A stretch of DNA of 64,000 bases from NCBI RefSeq assembly GCF_900182555.1, contig NZ_FXTH01000005.1, positions 1 through 64,000 on the forward strand. Reading direction: 5' to 3'. How positions within the stretch are numbered: position 1 is the stretch's first letter; every line of letters begins with the position of its first letter. The notes under the pieces were generated by a model. It worked only from the letters and a program-made list of their open reading frames with translations. It searched no databases and had not been told where the DNA came from. The position numbers were made by a program, and so were the translations under genes. Of the stretch, positions 34,499-43,194 are shown in pieces. Source of the DNA: Fodinibius sediminis (lineage in GTDB: Bacteria > Bacteroidota > Rhodothermia > Balneolales > Balneolaceae).

Positions 34499-35408
34499 CC
34501 TCCTGTGGATACAGGATGGAGGCTACGATGGAAATAGTCAGCGAAGCGGCCACAAATCCCAGCGCATAGGGCGTAGGGATATGGTAAAACTCCTCGATCA
34601 GCATCTTGACCCCGACAAAGATGAGAATAAGCGACAAGCCGTAATGCAGGTAATGAAACAGCCGCATGATGCCCGAAACAGCAAAATAAAGAGCACGCAG
34701 CCCCAGGATGGCAAAGGCATTGGAGCTGTATACGATAAACTCGTCGCGTGTGATTGCCAGGATGGCGGGGATGGAGTCCAGGGCAAAAACGAGGTCTGTA
34801 GTTTCAATGACAATGAGAACGATAAACAGCGGTGTCGCCACCAGTTTCCCCATCCTGCGCACGAAAAACTGGGATCCGTAATAATCCTTGATGGTGGGAA
34901 TAAACCGCCGCACCAGTATCAAAACCGGATTGCGGTTGGGATGTACTTCCTTATCTTTTTCGAAAGCTAGTTTAATGCCGGTGAAAACCAGGAAGGCGCC
35001 GAAAATGTAGATGATCCAGTGGAACCGCTCGAGAAGGGCCACCCCGGTGAAGATGAACAGCAGGCGCATCACCAGTGCGCCGAAGATCCCCCAGAATAGG
35101 ACTTTATGCTGGTATTTAGCGGGGACTTTGAAGTAGGAAAAGACCAGGAGGAAAACGAAGATGTTGTCAACACTCAGCGACTTTTCAATGAGGTAGCCCG
35201 TATAGTAGTCCAGGGCGGTCTGAGATCCCATGAAGTAATAGACCCCCACACCGAAGACAAGTGCCATGGCGATCCAGACGCCCGTCCAGATCAATGCCTC
35301 CTTGATCCCCTCCTCTTGATCTTTTTTGTGGAAGACGACCAGGTCGATGATCAGCATCGACACAATAAAAACGTTGAAAATGCCCCAAAGTAAAAAGGAA
35401 TGATCCAC
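34455..35408 (-). CDS. TerC-family membrane protein (probable metal exporter)
   Basis: A 317-residue protein with about nine membrane segments. TerC landmarks are TGYLIEKSLSVDNIFVFLL (about 70-88) with the conserved Glu and Asp-Asn, and VIETTDLVFALDSIPAI (about 200-216). TerC relatives export Mn2+, sometimes to load secreted enzymes, and give tellurite tolerance. The start appears to be GTG. It is downstream of oxyR on the same strand with a 196-base gap, and is the first gene of the tightly packed repair operon. No yybP-ykoY-type manganese riboswitch was recognised in the gap. Confidence 0.85.
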   Translation of the reverse strand: MDHSFLLWGIFNVFIVSMLIIDLVVFHKKDQEEGIKEALIWTGVWIAMALVFGVGVYYFMGSQTALDYYTGYLIEKSLSVDNIFVFLLVFSYFKVPAKYQHKVLFWGIFGALVMRLLFIFTGVALLERFHWIIYIFGAFLVFTGIKLAFEKDKEVHPNRNPVLILVRRFIPTIKDYYGSQFFVRRMGKLVATPLFIVLIVIETTDLVFALDSIPAILAITRDEFIVYSSNAFAILGLRALYFAVSGIMRLFHYLHYGLSLILIFVGVKMLIEEFYHIPTPYALGFVAASLTISIVASILYPQEDEELVEGSPEKTSP

Positions 35409-35604
35409 GAAAACGGTTTTTATAATTGAAGAATAAGCCCCAAAATTATGGAAGCATTTATAGAATTACTAAGTATTTTTAAGGGTTCAGCAGCGTGCTC
35501 CGTAGATCGGGGATGAATAGTGATTTTTGTACAGCTTTAATCCAGCCGCAGGTTTCACGGCAGCGGCCGGACCCGCTGACCATGAAACAGCTAAGTGATG
35601 CCGG

Positions 35605-36543
35605 CTATTCCACCAGCACCCCGTCCTCTTTCTGTTTCAGCTCAGGGGGAATAGCTTCCAGGATTTCCTTTTTAAAGGCCTGGATGATATTTTGCTTCAG
35701 GTACTCGCGGCCATAAATCATGCGAACCTTGCGCTGCGGCACCGGTTCCTCGAAATACCGGATGTGCGCTTTGGCGCACTGCTCGTTGATCTGGTTTTTG
35801 GCCAGGTAGGGCAACAGGGTCATTCCGAAATTTTGTTCCACCAGCTGTTTTAACGTTTCCAGGTTGCCGCTTTCAAACTCAATGTCGGGATCCTCCAGCT
35901 TATTTTTCCTGAATTTCTTGCACAGCTTTACAGTCTGATCACGGAAGCAGTGCCCTTCATTCAGCAGCCAGAGATTGGTCACATCAAGATCATCGACTGT
36001 GAGGGTCTCTTTTTCAGCCAGGGGATGGGTTTCGGATATGTAACCTATAAAGGGCTCATAATACAGATCCTCCTCAAAGATATTGCCCCGCTCCACGGGG
36101 GTGGCAATAATACCGATATCCAGGTAGTCGTCATCAAGCAGGTCGAGGAGTTCCTCTGTGACGACTTCTTCAAAAACAAGGCGGACATCAGGATAGCGCT
36201 CTTTGAAATTTCGGAGAAAGAGCGGCAGAAGGTAGGGAGCTATGGTCGGAATAATTCCAATGCGGAAGGTTCCCCGGAGCTTTTCATCGCTCAGGGAGGC
36301 CAGGTCTTCAATATGTTTGGCCTGCTTGAGAATGATTTGAGCTTCGGCAACGATTTTTTCACCAATTTCAGTGGGAACCACAGGCGATTTTGACCGGTCA
36401 AATATGGTAATGCCCAGCTCGTCCTCGAGCTTGTGGATTTGCATGCTCAAGGTGGGCTGGGTGACATAGGATTTTTCTGCGGCGGTAGCGAAATGACGGT
36501 AGCGATCCACGGCTACAATGTAGGACAATTGCGTGAGTGTCAT
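35605..36543 (-). CDS. oxyR: OxyR-type LysR-family peroxide sensor
   Basis: A 312-residue LysR-family regulator. The N-terminal HTH (residues 1-60) reads TQLSYIVAVDRYRHFATAAE, and the effector domain follows. The peroxide-sensing cysteines fall at Cys199 and Cys208 in GHCFRDQTVKLC. The E. coli OxyR redox pair has the same numbers and spacing, so peroxide sensing through a disulfide is a strong call. It is divergent from the acylphosphatase gene (175 bases between starts), which leaves room for autoregulation. Downstream on the same strand are terC and the DNA-repair genes, an arrangement that fits an oxidative-stress response. Confidence 0.93.
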   Translation of the reverse strand: MTLTQLSYIVAVDRYRHFATAAEKSYVTQPTLSMQIHKLEDELGITIFDRSKSPVVPTEIGEKIVAEAQIILKQAKHIEDLASLSDEKLRGTFRIGIIPTIAPYLLPLFLRNFKERYPDVRLVFEEVVTEELLDLLDDDYLDIGIIATPVERGNIFEEDLYYEPFIGYISETHPLAEKETLTVDDLDVTNLWLLNEGHCFRDQTVKLCKKFRKNKLEDPDIEFESGNLETLKQLVEQNFGMTLLPYLAKNQINEQCAKAHIRYFEEPVPQRKVRMIYGREYLKQNIIQAFKKEILEAIPPELKQKEDGVLVE

Positions 36544-36644
36544 CGAAAAATAAGGTCTTAGCGGTATAAAAGTTCAATTTGCATAGGTGAATTATACAAA
36601 CTTTATGGTTATAAATTGTTGAAAGTTAGATATTTCCTCATAGA

Positions 36645-36674
36645 TTGGTACCTTTGACGCTAACGCGATATAAT
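36645..36674 (+). promoter_or_regulatory. Candidate promoter for acylphosphatase/thpR
   Basis: TTGGTA (36645-36650) and TATAAT (36669-36674) are 18 bp apart, 45 bases before the acylphosphatase start. The -10 hexamer is perfect, the -35 moderate. The classical sigma-70 pattern is less typical in Bacteroidota-like genomes. Confidence 0.35.
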
Positions 36675-36718
36675 GGTTATACTTTTAGATCAACAGAGAT
36701 AAACAGGAGACAATTGAT

Positions 36719-36994
36719 ATGCAACAAGCGCACATATTTGTAGAAGGTCGAGTACAAGGGGTCGGCTTTCGTCATTTTGCAAAAGTTAATGCCGAGGAGA
36801 TAGGCGTCTTCGGATGGGTTAAAAACCTTCCGGACGGACGTGTAGAGGCTGTTTTTGCCGGACCCATGGATCATATTCGCGAAATGGTCAACCGATGTGA
36901 GAGCGGCCCCGGGGCCAGCAGGGTTGATAACATCGATGTTGAGGTGGAAGAAGCGGACGAGGGATATGATACCTTTGAAGTCCGTTATCACTGA
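36719..36994 (+). CDS. acyP: Acylphosphatase
   Basis: A 91-residue cytosolic enzyme that hydrolyses acyl phosphates. The two catalytic residues are in place: Arg18 in GRVQGVGFRHF and Asn36 in GWVKNLPDGRVE. The length is normal for the family. Its last base is shared with the start of the thpR gene at 36994 (TGATG overlap), so the two are translated together. Confidence 0.93.
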   Translation: MQQAHIFVEGRVQGVGFRHFAKVNAEEIGVFGWVKNLPDGRVEAVFAGPMDHIREMVNRCESGPGASRVDNIDVEVEEADEGYDTFEVRYH

Positions 36995-37530
36995 TGCGAC
37001 TGTTTATCGCCATCCCGTTGCCGGAGGATGTTCGGCAGCAGCTGGCAGCTTTGAGGGGGCCCATCGACGGGGTTCGGTGGCAGTCCGGGCATCAAATGCA
37101 CCTGACGCTTAAATTCCTGGGTGATACCAGTGAAAGGGATCTGCCGCCGCTTATTGAGCAATTAAATGGTATTCATCAACAGGCATTCAAGCTGGTGATT
37201 AAGGGATTCGGCTGCTTTCCAAGGAGAGGGCGTCCCAAAGTATTATGGGCGGGTGTCTCAAAATCAACAAAACTGCGTAAGCTCCAGCGCCGTGTGGAAG
37301 AAACAACTATTGCCGCCGGATTTCAGGCTGAGAACCGTCCCTATGTACCACATATTACCATTGGACGGACCAGGGGCGGTAATAAAAGAGAGGTCATGTC
37401 ATTTATTAACCAGCACAAAAAGCTGATGATTCCCGGCGTACCGGTAAGTGAGTTCGTGCTCTATGAGAGCAGGCTTAATGCCGGGGGAGCCACTCATGAA
37501 CAAATAAAACGGTTCCCGCTTGGCACGTAA
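36994..37530 (+). CDS. thpR: RNA 2',3'-cyclic phosphodiesterase (ThpR/LigT)
   Basis: A 178-residue 2H phosphoesterase that opens 2',3'-cyclic phosphate ends of RNA. The two H-x-T/I-x signature motifs are visible as HLTLKF (residues 36-41) and PHITIGRTR (about 115-123). It overlaps the acylphosphatase stop codon by one base and is convergent with pruA. Confidence 0.9.
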   Translation: MRLFIAIPLPEDVRQQLAALRGPIDGVRWQSGHQMHLTLKFLGDTSERDLPPLIEQLNGIHQQAFKLVIKGFGCFPRRGRPKVLWAGVSKSTKLRKLQRRVEETTIAAGFQAENRPYVPHITIGRTRGGNKREVMSFINQHKKLMIPGVPVSEFVLYESRLNAGGATHEQIKRFPLGT

Positions 37531-37656
37531 CACAATCCGCCGGACCACCAGTGAACAGGTACCCGAAGGGGTTGGGAAGGATGAGAGGGACAGAAACCGG
37601 GAGATAACACCATCTTGGGAGGGGGTTATCCCCGATATCGCCCGTTCCACTTTGCA

Positions 37657-39288
37657 TCACTCCTCGCGCATGTAGGGATAGGTCCAGTCTTTTGCCGGTA
37701 CGGTTGTTTCTTTGATAGAACGCATCGACATCCAGCGCATCAGGTTGGCTGCACTTCCGGCTTTGTCGTTTGTGCCTGATTTTCGGGCTCCCCCAAAAGG
37801 CTGCTGGTTGACGATTGCAGCCGTCGGCTTGTCATTGATATAGAAATTGCCGGCGGCCTGTCGCAGTTTGTCGGACATTTTTTTGAGCACATACCGGTCG
37901 CGGGCGAAAATAGCTCCTGTTAGTCCGTATGGAGAGGTTGTATCACAGAGTTGCAGCGTTTCCTCGAACTGATCGTCCTCATAGACATAGACGGTCAGAA
38001 CCGGTCCGAAGATCTCCTCTTCCATGGTCTTGAAATGGGGATCGCGGGCCAGCACCAGCGTTGGTTCGATGAAGTACCCTTCAGAATCATCGTAGTTGCC
38101 GCCGAACAGGATCTCGCCGTCATCCGACTCCTGAACATAGTCGATGTAGGAGGTAATAGTATTGAAAGCCTTCTGGTCAATAACAGCTCCCATGAAGTTG
38201 CTGAAATCTTCCACATCGCCGTATTTCACCTTTTGTACTTCCTCCAGGAACTTCTCGCGGAACGAGCCCCAGATGGATTCCGGGATGTACATTCGGGAGG
38301 CGGCCGAACATTTTTGTCCCTGGTACTCATAGGCGGCCCGGATGGCGGCTACCACCAGCGCATCGACGTCGGCGGATTCATGCGCAAAGATGAAATCCTT
38401 TCCACCGGTTTCTCCCACTATGCGGGGATAAGTGTTGTAAGTTTCAATGTTGTCAGCAATGCTTTTCCACAGATGCTGGAAGGTGCCCGTTGAGCCGGTA
38501 AAGTGCAGCCCGGCCAGATGCTCACTTTCAACGACAGGGTTCCCGACATCGGCACCGTTGCCCGGCAGGAAGTTGATGACGCCTTCCGGCATTCCGGCCT
38601 CGTGGAGAACCTTCATGATGAAATAGCTGGAGTAAATTGAAGAGGTTGCCGGTTTCCACAGGGAAACGTTTCCACAGAGGGCGGGGGCCAGCGGCAGGTT
38701 CCCGGCAATAGCCGTGAAGTTGAAAGGAGTGACAGCGAAAATAAAGCCTTCGAGTGGGCGGTACTCCATGCGGTTCCACATTCCGTCGGGCGAGTAGGGC
38801 TGTTCCCGGTAAAGCTGCTGCAAGTAGTAGGCATTAAACCGCAGGAAATCGGCCAGTTCGCCGACGGCCTCAATTTCAGATTGGTGAGGGGTCTTGGACT
38901 GTCCCAGCATGGTCGCCGCATTCATGGTGTAACGGTAGGGACCCGTAATGAGGTCAGCGGCTTTCAGAAATATCGAGGCCCGTTCTTCCCACGGCAGATC
39001 GGCCCATTCCCGGCGGGCTTGCTGGGAAGCCTCAATAGCCATTTCTACTTCTTTCTCACCGCACAGGTGGACGCTGCCCAGGGTATGCTGGTGGTTATGG
39101 GGCATCACCACATCCTGCTGGTGGTCGGTTTTAATCTTTTGGCCGCCGATAATAGCCGGAATCTCAATTTCCTGGCCCTTCAGGCGGTCAATTTCTTCGC
39201 GGAGTTTCTTGCGTTCGGGAGTACCCGGGGCATAAGAATTATAGGATTCGTTTTCCGGTTCCCGAATTTCAAAAAAAGCATTAGCCAT
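37657..39288 (-). CDS. pruA: L-glutamate gamma-semialdehyde dehydrogenase (delta-1-pyrroline-5-carboxylate dehydrogenase)
   Basis: A 543-residue aldehyde dehydrogenase that oxidises glutamate semialdehyde to glutamate in proline and arginine breakdown. Active-site landmarks are the Glu in GETGGKDF (about 298) and the Cys in GQKCSAASR (about 330), with the cofactor segment FTGSTGTFQHLW (about 265). The N-terminal NESYNSYAPGTPERKKL stretch is typical of the monofunctional P5C dehydrogenase branch. No proline dehydrogenase gene is adjacent. It is the only gene on its strand between convergent thpR and the protoporphyrinogen oxidase gene 102 bases upstream. Confidence 0.92.
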   Translation of the reverse strand: MANAFFEIREPENESYNSYAPGTPERKKLREEIDRLKGQEIEIPAIIGGQKIKTDHQQDVVMPHNHQHTLGSVHLCGEKEVEMAIEASQQARREWADLPWEERASIFLKAADLITGPYRYTMNAATMLGQSKTPHQSEIEAVGELADFLRFNAYYLQQLYREQPYSPDGMWNRMEYRPLEGFIFAVTPFNFTAIAGNLPLAPALCGNVSLWKPATSSIYSSYFIMKVLHEAGMPEGVINFLPGNGADVGNPVVESEHLAGLHFTGSTGTFQHLWKSIADNIETYNTYPRIVGETGGKDFIFAHESADVDALVVAAIRAAYEYQGQKCSAASRMYIPESIWGSFREKFLEEVQKVKYGDVEDFSNFMGAVIDQKAFNTITSYIDYVQESDDGEILFGGNYDDSEGYFIEPTLVLARDPHFKTMEEEIFGPVLTVYVYEDDQFEETLQLCDTTSPYGLTGAIFARDRYVLKKMSDKLRQAAGNFYINDKPTAAIVNQQPFGGARKSGTNDKAGSAANLMRWMSMRSIKETTVPAKDWTYPYMREE

Positions 39289-39390
39289 AATATTCGGATC
39301 GTTTTTTCAGTGGTTGTCACTACCTGTTCGTTGTATAATCAGCTCGTAAGGTACTAATTTTTTCGTGGAAAATAGAGCCCTCCCACCGAA

Positions 39391-40758
39391 CTATTGGGAG
39401 CCTGCTGATTGCAGCAGGCGTGCTGCCCTGTCGGCGGTGGCAAATCCCGAGGAGATACAGTCCGGAACGGAGACGCCGTGGCGGTAATTTCCATTCAGCA
39501 AAAGGCCCGGATGCGTATTTTCAATCGTATCCATGGTTGCGAGATGCCGGTCGAATCCCACTTCGTACTGGGGTATGGCGCGTTTCCAGAAGGTGTGATG
39601 AATAAACACAGGGTCTTCCCGGATTCCCAATAGCTCATTCAGTTCAGGAAGAAGCAGTTCCAGCAGTTCTTCCCGGGATTTATGGGCCAGTCCGGGCTGT
39701 CGGGCACCGCCGATGAAGCAGGTAATCAGATGGTGCCCGCGGGGGGCGCGATCGGGAAAAAGGGTAGAGGAGAAGAGCATGCCGAGCGCACGGCGCTTTT
39801 CAACCTTTGGGATGAGCATCCCGAATCCATTGAGCGGGTGCTCGACCTGCTGTTTGCTGAACCCCAAAGCCAGTACGCTCAAGGGGACATAGGGAATATC
39901 CGAAAGCTGATTGAAATGGTCGGATGCAAAAATAGAGGGAAGCGCATGGACCGGAAGTGCCAAAACAAGCAGCTCATGGTCGGTCTGGAATGGCTGGCCC
40001 GCCCTGCGACCGCTGATTTGCCATCGGCCACGATGCTGCCGGGCCGATCTGATTTCGCAGGAAGTCTGTACCGGCTCAGTCAATGTTTGGGCCAGGGTCT
40101 TGGGGAGTACCTGGTTGCCGTTGGTAAAAGAGATGAGCGCTTTTCTGACGGACTTCCCGGTTCTTTCTTTCTGGAAGGCTCCTTTCAACAGGGAGCCGTA
40201 TTGTTGTTCAAGCTTCCAGAGCGTGGAAAAGGTATGCTTCATGGAAAGCTTCCGTGGATCGCCCGCATAAACCCCCGAGACAAAGGGATTGACCCCGTAA
40301 TCCAGGGGCTGTTTGCCCAGTCGACGCTGTATGAAGGAGGCAATGGATTCGTCATCGCCTTTGGCTGGAGCCACAAACGGTTCCTTAAGCAGACGAAGTT
40401 TGGCCCCGGCTGAAAGCAGAGGGGTTGTCAGAAAACGGCCCGGGGAGGAGGGCAGGGCCACCGGCCGCCCCTCCTTGAGGATAAAGCGCCGTTTGGCCTG
40501 GCTGTTGGCTTCGATAATATCATCCTCCAGGCCGAGCTCCTCCAGCAATTCCCATACCTCCTGCGATTTGACCATCAGCGTATTGGGCCCTTCTTCAACC
40601 AGCCAGCCATCTTTTTGGCTCGTCCGTATAGCTCCCCCGACGTTCCCGCTCTTTTCATAAACGGTGGCTGTAATGCCCTTTTTTTGTAGAATATAGGCTG
40701 TCGTAAGGCCTGAGATGCCGGCGCCAATTACTCCAACAGGTGATTTTTTTTTGGTCAT
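39391..40758 (-). CDS. hemY: Protoporphyrinogen/coproporphyrinogen oxidase (HemY type)
   Basis: A 455-residue FAD-dependent oxidase of late heme synthesis. The FAD loop GAGISGLT is at residues 11-18, with EKSGNVGGAIRT (about 35-46) and VEEGPNTL (about 54-61) after it. A C-terminal GNYRHGVSVPDCISSG segment is the usual end of the FAD site. Whether the substrate is proto- or coproporphyrinogen cannot be told from this. It is divergent from an iron-binding lipoprotein gene, with a strong inverted repeat in the shared 133-base spacer, so iron control of heme synthesis and iron uptake together is plausible. Confidence 0.9.
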   Translation of the reverse strand: MTKKKSPVGVIGAGISGLTTAYILQKKGITATVYEKSGNVGGAIRTSQKDGWLVEEGPNTLMVKSQEVWELLEELGLEDDIIEANSQAKRRFILKEGRPVALPSSPGRFLTTPLLSAGAKLRLLKEPFVAPAKGDDESIASFIQRRLGKQPLDYGVNPFVSGVYAGDPRKLSMKHTFSTLWKLEQQYGSLLKGAFQKERTGKSVRKALISFTNGNQVLPKTLAQTLTEPVQTSCEIRSARQHRGRWQISGRRAGQPFQTDHELLVLALPVHALPSIFASDHFNQLSDIPYVPLSVLALGFSKQQVEHPLNGFGMLIPKVEKRRALGMLFSSTLFPDRAPRGHHLITCFIGGARQPGLAHKSREELLELLLPELNELLGIREDPVFIHHTFWKRAIPQYEVGFDRHLATMDTIENTHPGLLLNGNYRHGVSVPDCISSGFATADRAARLLQSAGSQ

Positions 40759-40786
40759 TGTGTAATAAATTCGATACTTTCCCTCC

Positions 40787-40811
40787 CTTAATTAGAATTG
40801 GTCTAATTAAG
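40787..40811. promoter_or_regulatory. Perfect inverted repeat, candidate iron-regulator operator
   Basis: CTTAATTAGA (40787-40796) and TCTAATTAAG (40802-40811) are exact inverted repeats around ATTGG. The core TTAG-n7-CTAA resembles DtxR/IdeR/MntR-family operators more than Fur boxes. It lies between divergent hemY and the iron-binding lipoprotein gene, 81 bases before the latter's start. Confidence 0.6.
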
Positions 40812-40891
40812 CGTTATGGATAATCATGCTGCGAGCGTTACGTGCTGCACAGCATACGGTTTAAATATAAATGACAAGTGAAGATTTGTTT

Positions 40892-41956
40892 ATGAAAACA
40901 ATTAAAAAGGTTTCAAGGTTAACAGCGGCTGTGGCCGCTGTGTTACTACTGGTATCGTGCTCCGAACCTGCTACTGATCAGCTGGTAATATATTCGGGAA
41001 GAAGCCAGGCGCTGGTGGATCAGCTGGTTACCGATTTCAAACAGCAGACAGGTATTGATGTGGAGGTGCGTTACGGCAACGATGCGGAGCTGCTTGCCGT
41101 AATGAATGAGGAGGGGGGGCAAAGTCCCGCCGATCTGTACTGGGCGAATACGATGGGAGCCATGGCCATTGCATCGAAACAGAATCTTCTCAAGCCGCTT
41201 CCCGATTCCCTGCTCAATAAACCGGCCGCTTTTAAATCCTCATCCGACGAATGGATTCCGGTTACAGTGCGATACCGGGTGCTTGCCTATAATGCCAATA
41301 ATGTCGACTCAACCCAGCTGCCCACCTCAGTGATGGATCTTCCGGGCATGTCGGAGTTTGAGGGGCGGGTTGGATGGACACCCACCTATTCCAGTTTTTA
41401 CGATTTTCTTACGACCGTGCGCCTCACCCAGGGCGATGAAGAGGCCAGGCGCTGGCTGCTTGGCATGATGCAGCTGGATCCGAAGAGCTATAGCTCAAAT
41501 ACCCCCATGGTCCAGGCTATTGCCGCCGGAGAAATTGATATCGCCCTGACCAACCACTACTATATTCTCCGGTTGAAATATGGTGGAGGCGAGGGAGAGT
41601 ATGAAGATCATGAACACTATGGAGAGGCCGAACCGAATGCGAATGCTCCGATTAAAACGTATCACTTTGAAGAGGGAGATCTGGGAAATCTGGCCTTGGT
41701 TACGGGGGCTGCCGAACTGCAGACCTCACAGGATTCCGAAGCGGCTCAGAAATTCCTTGGTTTTCTGCTCTCCAGGCAGGCTCAGGAGTATGCAGCAGAG
41801 TCTGTACATGAATATCCGGTTATCGATGGCGTAACACTTCCCGACTACATGCTGAATCTGGAACGCGCCTTTAAGCTGAGTCCGGAATACGATTATGAAA
41901 AGCTGCAGCAACTCGAAGGAACACTGAACCTGCTGCGGGAAGTAGGGGTCATCTAA
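40892..41956 (+). CDS. Iron-binding lipoprotein, FbpA/FutA-type substrate-binding protein
   Basis: A 354-residue periplasmic-binding-protein-like lipoprotein of the ferric-ion ABC class (LVIYSGRSQALVDQLVTDFKQ is the family's N-terminal lobe start). The lipobox is LLVSC (Cys23). The tyrosines expected to ligate iron lie in WTPTYSSFYDF and in LTNHYYILR. The start is set at ATG 40892 so that the signal peptide begins MKTIKK; an upstream ATG at 40871 adds seven residues. No permease or ATPase gene follows. Instead a porin, an FMN-binding protein, a membrane protein and ApbE come next. The iron partner is inferred from family and context. Confidence 0.85.
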   Translation: MKTIKKVSRLTAAVAAVLLLVSCSEPATDQLVIYSGRSQALVDQLVTDFKQQTGIDVEVRYGNDAELLAVMNEEGGQSPADLYWANTMGAMAIASKQNLLKPLPDSLLNKPAAFKSSSDEWIPVTVRYRVLAYNANNVDSTQLPTSVMDLPGMSEFEGRVGWTPTYSSFYDFLTTVRLTQGDEEARRWLLGMMQLDPKSYSSNTPMVQAIAAGEIDIALTNHYYILRLKYGGGEGEYEDHEHYGEAEPNANAPIKTYHFEEGDLGNLALVTGAAELQTSQDSEAAQKFLGFLLSRQAQEYAAESVHEYPVIDGVTLPDYMLNLERAFKLSPEYDYEKLQQLEGTLNLLREVGVI

Positions 41957-42013
41957 AGAACTATTTTACAATTATATATCATTAACTCAAACAGAAACAA
42001 CAGCTTCATAACA

Positions 42014-43135
42014 ATGCGCTTTACTAAACTATTAAGTCTTACATTTTCATTTACTTTCTTGCTGTCCATGGCGGCCTTTGCCCAGCAAAATCAGGGTGCA
42101 ACTATTGGTGGTTACGGAGAGCTCCACTACAACGATGTAACCTATAATGCCAACGGTGATCAGACACCGGGCGAATTCGATTTTCACCGGTTCATCCTCT
42201 ATGCAGGGTATAACTTTAATGAGTGGATTACCTTCCGGTCCGAATTGGAAGTAGAACATACCTATGTCAAGGACGGGCATGGAGAGGTCGCCCTTGAGCA
42301 GGCCTATATTGATATGCGTTACCAGCCGGCGCTCGGCGTTCGTGCGGGTATCATGCTGGTTCCCATGGGCATAGTTAATCCTGTTCACGAGCCGCCCACA
42401 TTCAATGGAGTAGAGCGTCCCAACGTAGAGAAATACATCATCCCTTCCACCTGGAGAGAAGCCGGGGCCGGAATCTACGGAAAATCAAGATCCGGACTGA
42501 GTTATGAATTGTACCTGATGGCCGGCCTGGACGCCTCCGGTATAACCGGGAACGAGGGCATCCGGGATGCCCGTCAGAAGGCGTTTGAAGCCTCCACCGA
42601 CAACTGGGCCGTTGCCGGACGACTGGATTACCGCGCGAACCTGAACCTGACGGTGGGTACCTCGTATTTCTTCTCTGATTTGTCTACCGATGCCACCTAC
42701 GGTGATGCCATGGATGGAGTGAATATGCATATGATCGACGGTCATGCCATCTACACCAACCGCGGCTTTGAGGCACGCGGGTTATTTGTCTACAGTCAAA
42801 CGGCCAATGTGGAGGATCTGAACGCGACCTTCGGAAATGCGGCCGGCGAAAGCCAGTACGGTGGGTACCTCGAGCTGGCCTATGACCTGCTGCGGCTGAG
42901 CGATGCAGAAACAGAGCAGCAGCTCAACCTCTTTGGCCGCGGTGAGGTGTACGATACGCAGGCCTCAACCGTTACGATACCGGACAACCCTGAGAATGAA
43001 CGCTATGAGTATACTTTCGGCTTAACATACAAGCCCGCTCCGCAAGTGGCTTTCAAGGCCGACTACCAGCTGTTGAAATCTGAAGGGATCAAGGATATTC
43101 AGCAGTTCAACCTTGGCGTCGGATATAATTTCTAA
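42014..43135 (+). CDS. Outer-membrane porin-like beta-barrel protein
   Basis: A 373-residue secreted protein with a signal peptide ending MAAFAQ and a barrel-like alternation of strands, finishing in an aromatic terminal strand (LGVGYNF). It starts GYGELHYND and has FDFHRFILYAGYNFNEWITF, a pattern seen in phosphate-selective-porin-like and other outer-membrane proteins of this phylum. It follows the iron-binding lipoprotein gene by 57 bases and is followed by a hairpin at 43152. In context it may be the outer-membrane entry for iron or an iron chelate. The barrel assignment is good; the solute is unknown. Confidence 0.75.
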   Translation: MRFTKLLSLTFSFTFLLSMAAFAQQNQGATIGGYGELHYNDVTYNANGDQTPGEFDFHRFILYAGYNFNEWITFRSELEVEHTYVKDGHGEVALEQAYIDMRYQPALGVRAGIMLVPMGIVNPVHEPPTFNGVERPNVEKYIIPSTWREAGAGIYGKSRSGLSYELYLMAGLDASGITGNEGIRDARQKAFEASTDNWAVAGRLDYRANLNLTVGTSYFFSDLSTDATYGDAMDGVNMHMIDGHAIYTNRGFEARGLFVYSQTANVEDLNATFGNAAGESQYGGYLELAYDLLRLSDAETEQQLNLFGRGEVYDTQASTVTIPDNPENERYEYTFGLTYKPAPQVAFKADYQLLKSEGIKDIQQFNLGVGYNF

Positions 43136-43151
43136 AAAATCAGTATCACCA

Positions 43152-43181
43152 AAGGGGAGGAATGATTAAATTTCTCCCCTT
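43152..43181 (+). terminator. Hairpin after the porin gene (terminator or attenuator)
   Basis: AAGGGGAG (43152-43159) pairs exactly with CTCCCCTT (43174-43181), followed by a T-rich but broken tract. It begins 16 bases after the porin stop and 14 bases before the chosen start of the FMN-binding gene, so it may reduce readthrough. Confidence 0.55.
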
Positions 43182-43194
43182 CATTTATGTTGGT

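Noticed and set aside
35409-35604. Possible manganese riboswitch (yybP-ykoY type) upstream of terC
   Set aside because: I could not find the conserved core of that riboswitch in the gap.
37602-37630. GATAAC/GTTATC dyad between thpR and pruA
   Set aside because: Short stem with a long loop and no T-run; weak as a shared terminator.
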